Of a stretch of DNA of 7,041 nt, positions 1-4,390 are shown piece by piece. A model generated the notes under the pieces. It saw only the letters and a list, made by a program, of their open reading frames with translations, searched no databases and was not told the DNA's origin. Positions within the stretch are counted from its first letter, which is position 1, and each line of letters opens with the position of its first letter. Position numbers and translations under genes: made by a program. Source of the DNA: Candidatus Kaiserbacteria bacterium (GTDB lineage: Bacteria > Patescibacteriota > Minisyncoccia > Phycocordibacterales > UBA918); assembly GCA_023264435.1 (NCBI GenBank), contig JAHFMK010000026.1:1-7041 (forward strand), in the 5' to 3' direction.

Positions 1-581
1 AATATTTGTGCATCTTCATCGTCACGAAGAGGACTCAAACGAATGAGGTATTGTGTGAAATAATATCCATCCTTAAAAAAGTAATACATTGCTATTAATG
101 AAATAAAAAATTGAAGTAAAGTTGATGCGGTACCAGCAAATATTGCAAGCATGTGTTCAACAAAGAATTGTGCAGTCTGCTGTATCACAATCGGAATATC
201 GATAGTAAATCCAGGGATGAAACCCTGTACAAATGTCTCAACGTTTTGAATAGTCATCACAAATTCGGGAGTGGTAGGCGAATTAAATAATGCATATATA
301 GACATTGCTTCACCCAGAATAAAATAAGAAAGAATTGCAATAGGAAGAATGACAACAAATAAGACAGATATAACCGATATCAGGGCAATAAGACCAGACT
401 TAGCTTTGCTATATCTATTCCGTAATTTCAAATGATACGGATAGGATATGGTTACCACAATTGCAGAAAAAGCAATTGCACTTAAAAATGGAACAACGAG
501 TCCCCACACAAGATACGCTGAGGTAAGGAGTATAACGAAGAAAAAAATTTCACTTATAATTTTTTCACGGTCTGGAATCAT
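1..581 (-). CDS. AI-2E family (PerM-like) membrane transporter, C-terminus beyond window
   Basis: Polytopic inner-membrane protein of the AI-2E transporter family; members export or exchange small molecules or ions, and the substrate here cannot be told. I translated it by hand: 193 codons are visible from ATG at 581 (MIPDREKIISE) and the frame is still open at the window edge. Hydrophobic segments lie near residues 11-46 (a double span holding VVPFLSAIAFSAIV), 63-90 and 145-168. The last span runs into YYFFKDGYYFTQYLI followed by LSP, which matches the family's conserved 'F-hydrophobic-(F/L)KDG' segment and the following short helix ending in P. Family members are usually about 330-380 residues, so roughly the N-terminal half is present. 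No Shine-Dalgarno precedes the start; a -10-like box lies only 8 nt upstream, suggesting a leaderless mRNA. The gene sits just after a terminator, so it is probably transcribed separately from the small gene upstream. Family call fairly sure, substrate unknown. Confidence 0.82.
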   Translation of the reverse strand, partial: MIPDREKIISEIFFFVILLTSAYLVWGLVVPFLSAIAFSAIVVTISYPYHLKLRNRYSKAKSGLIALISVISVLFVVILPIAILSYFILGEAMSIYALFNSPTTPEFVMTIQNVETFVQGFIPGFTIDIPIVIQQTAQFFVEHMLAIFAGTASTLLQFFISLIAMYYFFKDGYYFTQYLIRLSPLRDDEDAQI

Positions 582-589
582 ATGTTTAT

Positions 590-618
590 ATTGTATATGA
601 GATATCTAAAAACAACAA
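590..618 (-). promoter_or_regulatory. Possible leaderless promoter for the AI-2E family gene
   Basis: Minus-strand TACAAT (590-595) as -10, with TTGTTG (613-618) 17 nt upstream as a weak -35. The expected transcription start falls at about 581-584, essentially on the ATG at 581, which also lacks a Shine-Dalgarno. The -35 overlaps the U-tract of the preceding terminator. Matches are modest, so this is tentative. Confidence 0.35.
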
Positions 619-642
619 AGGTCAAGCATTTTGCTTGACCTT
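606..642 (-). terminator. Intrinsic terminator after the 50-codon gene
   Basis: Perfect 11-bp inverted repeat: AAGGTCAAGCA (minus, 632-642) pairs with TGCTTGACCTT (618-628) across a 3-nt loop. On the minus strand it is followed by TGTTGTTTTTAG, a T-rich tract. It begins 4 nt after the stop codon of the small gene and lies before the AI-2E family gene, so it ends the small transcript. The other orientation has only AAATTAT after the stem, making it a poor terminator on the plus strand. Confidence 0.85.
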
Positions 643-646
643 GAAA

Positions 647-799
647 TTATTGTGCCTCAATGTGTTTCATTGATGCGACAGCAGTTGCTTCAAGTGCATT
701 AAATGAAGCTGAGAATGCTCTGTCTGCCGATGAAAAACTTTGGGCAAAAAGTGAGGAGAGGTACCACAACATGATAACTCCCCCAATTGCTCGAAACAT
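647..799 (-). CDS. Small 50-residue hydrophobic-start protein of unknown function
   Basis: Hand-translated short ORF from ATG at 799 to TAA at 647. The N-terminal half is hydrophobic (MFRAIGGVIMLWYLSSLF, about residues 4-19) and could be a membrane helix or membrane-associated amphipathic segment. The C-terminal half (about residues 20-50) is rich in Ala, Ser and Phe with spaced acidic and basic residues (ADRAF, NALEATAVASM, KHIEAQ), typical of an amphipathic helix. It is placed precisely between an extended -10 promoter and a strong intrinsic terminator, which supports a real expressed gene. No Shine-Dalgarno is seen before the ATG. I do not recognise a named family. The alternative is that the transcript acts as a non-coding RNA and the ORF is incidental, but the clean fit between stop codon and terminator argues for coding. 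Confidence 0.62.
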   Translation of the reverse strand: MFRAIGGVIMLWYLSSLFAQSFSSADRAFSASFNALEATAVASMKHIEAQ

Positions 800-810
800 A
801 GAAATTAAAT

Positions 811-866
811 TGCAACATTGACTATACGTGACTGGCGTATAGCTCGATATAAAGTCGATGGTTGCA
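811..866 (-). promoter_or_regulatory. Potentially structured 5' leader of the small gene
   Basis: The ~90-nt leader between the promoter and ATG at 799 contains nested inverted repeats. A 6-bp outer stem pairs TGCAAC (861-866) with GTTGCA (811-816). Inside it are a 7-bp perfect hairpin CTATACG/CGTATAG (836-842 with 822-828, 7-nt loop) and a weaker 4-bp TCGA/TCGA hairpin (855-858 with 844-847). This would form a three-way junction. It matches no riboswitch I recognise, and some of the pairing could be chance in AT-rich DNA. Confidence 0.3.
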
Positions 867-895
867 CTAAATCTCTAAGTACGGAATCTGAAAAG

Positions 896-923
896 ATTAT
901 AGCATGAAATAATTAAAATGCAA
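896..923 (-). promoter_or_regulatory. Extended -10 promoter of the small gene
   Basis: Minus strand carries a perfect -10 TATAAT (896-901) preceded by TGC, giving the extended -10 motif TGnTATAAT. A weak -35 TTGCAT (918-923) lies 16 nt upstream. Transcription would begin near 889, giving a ~90-nt leader before the ATG at 799. It lies after the end of the thioredoxin-fold gene, where no terminator is visible, so some readthrough from the upstream unit is also possible. Confidence 0.7.
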
Positions 924-952
924 GTATTTACTTATTTATCTTACATTATTAT

Positions 953-1534
953 TTATTGAGAAATAATGGATTCAGTAATTTGCTGTAATGCTTCTGCGGT
1001 GAGCTCCCCCCTTGCCTGATGTACTAATTTTCCATCTGCATTATAGAAAACTGTTTCTGGCATTGCATATCCACCAATAGCTTTATAAAAATGATCCGTT
1101 GGGTCAACAATAATTTTGACGCTATCTGTAATATTATTAGTTGAAAGATATGATTTAATGACGCCCACGTTTTCCATTCTATTAATCGCAAGTATTGAAA
1201 CTCGGTCTCCATACGTGTCTTGTATGTGTTTTAATTGAATTAATTCAGTCAGAGAAAATGGAGACCATGTTGCCCATGAATTGATAATAAGTGGTTTTGC
1301 CTTAAAGTTTTTAATATCGACAGGTATACCGTCAAGATCAATATACGAAAATCCCTCTGGGGCTTTAATTGCCTTAAGGTCATTATGCACATCACCTAAA
1401 TTTCCCCGAGGAGCGGTAAATGCATACGTAATATATCCGAGAATACATAAGACTACTAGAAAAAAGCATATACTCTTCCAATACTGTCTAACTAACTGCA
1501 CAGGAATATATGCCATAGTGTGTTTGGTATGCAT
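953..1534 (-). CDS. TlpA/ResA-like thioredoxin-fold membrane protein lacking both active-site cysteines
   Basis: Exported thioredoxin-fold protein of 193 residues. It has a short cytoplasmic N-terminus, one membrane helix at about 20-40, then an extracytoplasmic thioredoxin-like domain at about 55-193. The family signature is clear: LIINSWATW followed by the active-site position, a long helix (LTELIQLKHIQDTYG), the strand RVSILAINR, and the cis-proline loop AMPETVF (P159) followed by NADGKLV. The usual WCxxC is WSPFS, with S91 (1262-1264) and S94 (1253-1255) both TCT codons. It therefore cannot do dithiol-disulfide exchange by the normal mechanism. A chaperone-like or binding role is possible but unproven. 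The start at 1534 is chosen because AAAAGGG lies 6 nt upstream; Met7 (1516) is an alternative. It starts 3 nt after the preceding stop, so it is very likely co-translated with that gene. Confidence 0.85.
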   Translation of the reverse strand: MHTKHTMAYIPVQLVRQYWKSICFFLVVLCILGYITYAFTAPRGNLGDVHNDLKAIKAPEGFSYIDLDGIPVDIKNFKAKPLIINSWATWSPFSLTELIQLKHIQDTYGDRVSILAINRMENVGVIKSYLSTNNITDSVKIIVDPTDHFYKAIGGYAMPETVFYNADGKLVHQARGELTAEALQQITESIISQ

Positions 1535-1537
1535 GCA

Positions 1538-2017
1538 CTACCCTTTTAAAAATAATTCATAATCATCTGGCGTCTCGCCATTCTTTGCAGGAATAAGATT
1601 CACATCAATTTTTCTTTGTTCAAGTGTTGCCTGAATATCAGCATGTTCATCGGCGTTAAATGACACCTTGAAACGTTGTGTGGTCACGACCTGAGCACAC
1701 GTATCGGTGTGATTGACAACAGTAAAATCGACAATCGCGAGCTGAGGTTTACCATCAATAATGCGAGTGCTCCAATTCAATAAGTCGCATGGCGTTGGCA
1801 TAAGCATTTCACCGACGATGGTATGCGTCCCATTTTGAAAGAAATGTTTTGCATCAATACGAGTAATATCTCCGTACGGTACATTCGTATCAGTTTTTGT
1901 GATTGGTGTATTTTCCACTTGATTCATTTCAGATTTTTTAAGATATGTGAACACAAACATACCAATAATAATAACCACGAGTATAATTCCTGCTATGACA
2001 ATATTTTTATTTTCCAT
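1538..2017 (-). CDS. Membrane-anchored extracytoplasmic protein with two cysteines, function unknown
   Basis: A 159-residue protein with an N-terminal membrane helix (about 6-26, IVIAGIILVVIIIGMFVFTYL), followed by KK and a short polar linker. The extracytoplasmic domain (about 48-150) looks beta-rich. Distinctive elements are THTIVGEMLMPTPCDLL (about 64-80), AIVDFTVVNHTDTCAQVV (about 94-111), TQRFKVSF and a final NLIPA. Its two cysteines (77, 107) are suited to a disulfide if outside the membrane. I believe similar uncharacterised proteins occur in other Parcubacteria, but I could not check, and no function is known to me. ATG at 2017 has no Shine-Dalgarno. The next gene, a thioredoxin-fold protein, follows after 3 nt with its ribosome site inside this gene's last codons, so the two products may work together. 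Confidence 0.78.
   Translation of the reverse strand: MENKNIVIAGIILVVIIIGMFVFTYLKKSEMNQVENTPITKTDTNVPYGDITRIDAKHFFQNGTHTIVGEMLMPTPCDLLNWSTRIIDGKPQLAIVDFTVVNHTDTCAQVVTTQRFKVSFNADEHADIQATLEQRKIDVNLIPAKNGETPDDYELFLKG
1541..1547 (-). promoter_or_regulatory. Ribosome binding site deciding the thioredoxin-fold start
   Basis: Minus-strand AAAAGGG, 6 nt upstream of ATG at 1534, lies inside the final codons of the preceding gene. It is the clearest Shine-Dalgarno-like site in the window; the other starts I examined lack one. It supports the start at 1534 over Met7 and suggests translational coupling. Confidence 0.6.
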
Positions 2018-2054
2018 AATAAATTAAATATGTATACAGTCTCATAATACATTG

Positions 2055-2063
2055 AGTATAGCA
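2055..2063 (-). promoter_or_regulatory. Possible extended -10 promoter for the two-gene membrane-protein unit
   Basis: Minus-strand TGCTATACT (TGn plus the -10 TATACT) lies in the 83-nt gap after the second DUF916-like gene. Transcription would start near 2048, about 30 nt before ATG at 2017. No convincing -35 is found at 16-18 nt. No terminator separates the upstream operon, so this would be an internal promoter adding to readthrough. Confidence 0.45.
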
Positions 2064-2100
2064 TAGGTAGATATGAGTTTATATGTACATAAGAAATTAG

Positions 2101-3369
2101 TTAATTTTGCTCAATGGTAACGTTGTATCTATCATGTTTCTCTGTCGCCTTTCCAATATATAACACTGATGTAATAAATATTATAATCAATATACAGAGA
2201 GCAATAAAAAACTTTTTGTATATCACAATAAATCGCCATACAGTCAAAAATATATCAGCAGTTTCCTCCATTAATCCAAGTTGTTTTCGTAAATCAAGAA
2301 CACCATTTTTTATTGGAGCAGATATATTGCGGTATTTAATAGACTTGTTTTTTTCTGTAATGATTGGTTGACGTGCGTGGTGAATTGAGGCTGTATCCTT
2401 AACAGTAACTCCTGCCAATGAGAGCATTTTTCGAACATATGCTTTTACCATCCAAACGATACTCAAAATGAAAGCAATAAGTATTGTAAGCACAATTAGT
2501 GTTGCCTTTACAGGAATGACCCAAAAATATGTCACACTGGTCACATTCTTACTATCGTTGCTTCCATAGGAGAGAGTTGCAACAGCTTTGTACCGTCCAA
2601 TGTCAGCAATACTAAAATCACTATTCCACGCAAATTTAAAATCACGAATACTTTTAGGGAGCACGTTACCAAAATGAGTCTGGTAATTAACAGGGATTTT
2701 TCCTCGTTGAGTTCCCCACATATTTGTAATAACAATATCACCACGAGGTTGAAGATGTACATTTCCTTTATTTTCAAATCGTAATGAAAATTCAGTATTT
2801 GGTTGTGCAAGCAAACTGTCCTGTGCTCGAAATTCGCGAATAATACCATCTTCGATCACGTCACCTTCAATACGAACAAAGAAAAGTGAAGTCACCGCTT
2901 GTGATGCCTCCACTGCAATTTTATCACCTTCATTTTTGGAAGGTTGCGTTGAAATAATTATAGCGGCATAGTGACCCCCTGGTGAAGCGTTCTTAGGGAC
3001 ATCTACAAAAAATGAGACATCAGCAGTTTGTTCTGGCGATATAACATATGGTCCTTCTGGAATATGAATCCATTCAGCCAAGGTGGCTTTATCTTGCGTA
3101 TCTGCATCATGTATTATAGGAATAAATTTTCCTTGTCCTGATTCACCACTTGCCTCAAAATTAACAACCTCAGCATACACAGTCAGTGGATATGAGTTAC
3201 CATTTACAACTTTAACACTACTCTGCCACACATCACCTGGTAATACTGAAAGTTGAAAGAGTGGAGGAGTAACACTCAAAATTTGACTTTCTTGGGCAAA
3301 AGTAACATGTGCATGTGCTAGCACGACAAACTGTATCACCAAAAAAATATATATACGAATTTTAGTCAT
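2101..3369 (-). CDS. DUF916-like (WxL-interacting-protein-like) membrane protein, second paralogue
   Basis: Cell-surface protein of 422 residues. It has a signal peptide (about 1-25, likely cleaved after HVTFA) and two Ig-like beta domains (about 30-145 and 150-285). A membrane helix spans about 288-310, a basic cytoplasmic loop about 311-385, and a second helix about 386-405 precedes a short tail. Domain 1 matches the DUF916 style: TPPLFQLSVLPGD opening, VVNGNSYPLTVYAEVVNF, LAEWIHIPEGPYVISPEQT, and SPGGHYAAIII. In Firmicutes such proteins bind peptidoglycan and WxL surface proteins; that role here is inference. It is clearly paralogous to the preceding gene product, sharing LA-W-I, PG-Y, P-G(D/E)I, G(R/K)YKA and (Y/F)xxVIP(V/I)K at matching places. 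The extra C-terminal loop and second helix distinguish it. It overlaps the previous gene by 8 nt (ATGACTAA), indicating coupling, and has no clear Shine-Dalgarno of its own. Confidence 0.8.
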   Translation of the reverse strand: MTKIRIYIFLVIQFVVLAHAHVTFAQESQILSVTPPLFQLSVLPGDVWQSSVKVVNGNSYPLTVYAEVVNFEASGESGQGKFIPIIHDADTQDKATLAEWIHIPEGPYVISPEQTADVSFFVDVPKNASPGGHYAAIIISTQPSKNEGDKIAVEASQAVTSLFFVRIEGDVIEDGIIREFRAQDSLLAQPNTEFSLRFENKGNVHLQPRGDIVITNMWGTQRGKIPVNYQTHFGNVLPKSIRDFKFAWNSDFSIADIGRYKAVATLSYGSNDSKNVTSVTYFWVIPVKATLIVLTILIAFILSIVWMVKAYVRKMLSLAGVTVKDTASIHHARQPIITEKNKSIKYRNISAPIKNGVLDLRKQLGLMEETADIFLTVWRFIVIYKKFFIALCILIIIFITSVLYIGKATEKHDRYNVTIEQN

Positions 3370-4390
3370 GAATTTTTTTAAGATTTATATCATGATGCAT
3401 TTCATCACTAGTTCCCTCTTTGACATGAAGTAATAAATGCTCAGCATCTTCGGTAACTTGAATATCAAAATATCGCCTGTGTACATACCATGCTATGACA
3501 GTAACAAGTACAATTAAAAATATAATAATACCAACTATCATTTTAATTGGAATGACATAATAGAAACTTGTATCCTGTAACGATGCACGTTGTGTGGTCG
3601 TTCCATATTCCACACGTAAATATGCTTTATATTTTCCAAATAAACCATCTGTGGGAACCATTGCTGTGAATACACGCTCAGCACCTGGTGCAATCATTTC
3701 ATTTTGATCATTTACTGGTACAGAGCCAATTTCTTTACCTGTGGTATTGTAAAAAATAATTTCGCCGGTTGGTACGAGTGCTTCATCACCAGGATTGTTG
3801 AACGTAAATGTTGCTGAGTGGTTATCTTTGCGTGTTACAAAAGTATCCACAAAGAAATTTGAAAGTTTCAACGTTGATATTTTTTTGTCGGCTATAGTCA
3901 CTGAGACAATAGTACCTGGTGCTTGACCATTTTTAACATGCGTTTCAGCTTCATCACGATTTCCACCACTTCCGAAACCTAAAAGTACATGATAGGTGCC
4001 AGGTACCGGAGATGGATTTACACGAATGGTGAATGGCACTGTTCGTGTTGCACCTGGTTGTAGGTCAATTCCTAGTCGATTTATTTCAATCCATGATGCA
4101 AGTGATTGTGTTCTGTCACTTTCAACTGGTGCAAGAAATGTTTCGATACCACCACCTTCTGATAAAGAGATATTATTGACCGTTGGGTAAATAGTTACTT
4201 GTTGGGTACCAGTATTAGAAATAGTGATAGTTTTTGTGACGATGTCTCGTGCTTCTGAATCAATATCAATAACAAGTGGTGATACCGTATATGAAACAGA
4301 TGCGTGTACAGGCATCGTAAAAAACAAAAATCCACACACAGAAAAAAACAAATAGTGTAATATTCGATTAAAAAATAGGTACTGATACAT
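3362..4390 (-). CDS. DUF916-like (WxL-interacting-protein-like) membrane protein, first paralogue
   Basis: Cell-surface protein of 342 residues. It has a signal peptide (about 1-30, ending MPVHA before SVSYTV), an Ig-like DUF916-type domain (about 33-140) and a second beta domain (about 160-280). A single membrane helix (about 281-302) leads to a ~40-residue cytoplasmic tail that starts with HRRYF and is rich in His, Glu and Lys. Features of domain 1 are SPLVIDIDSEARD, TITISNTGTQQVTIYPTV, LASWIEI, LQPGATRTVPFTIRV and PVPGTYHVLLGFG. The start at 4390 is chosen because it puts a clean signal peptide at the N-terminus. An in-frame ATG at 4468 would add 26 residues and bury that signal. With this start the gene overlaps the end of the giant surface protein by 23 nt, consistent with one operon. 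Its likely job, from context, is anchoring or presenting that surface protein. Confidence 0.8.
   Translation of the reverse strand: MYQYLFFNRILHYLFFSVCGFLFFTMPVHASVSYTVSPLVIDIDSEARDIVTKTITISNTGTQQVTIYPTVNNISLSEGGGIETFLAPVESDRTQSLASWIEINRLGIDLQPGATRTVPFTIRVNPSPVPGTYHVLLGFGSGGNRDEAETHVKNGQAPGTIVSVTIADKKISTLKLSNFFVDTFVTRKDNHSATFTFNNPGDEALVPTGEIIFYNTTGKEIGSVPVNDQNEMIAPGAERVFTAMVPTDGLFGKYKAYLRVEYGTTTQRASLQDTSFYYVIPIKMIVGIIIFLIVLVTVIAWYVHRRYFDIQVTEDAEHLLLHVKEGTSDEMHHDINLKKIHD

Noticed and set aside
925..952. Terminator after the thioredoxin-fold gene
   Set aside because: AAGTA/TACTT is a 5-bp AT-rich stem with a 2-nt gap and no T-tract; it would not form a stable hairpin.
1281..1562. Plus-strand open frame of 93 codons
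   Set aside because: Lies antisense to the thioredoxin-fold gene, whose family motifs are clear; the plus-strand product has no recognisable features.
2018..2100. Terminator between the second DUF916-like gene and the 159-residue protein gene
   Set aside because: Only a 6-bp CTCATA/TATGAG pairing with a long loop and no T-tract is present, so this is not a convincing terminator.
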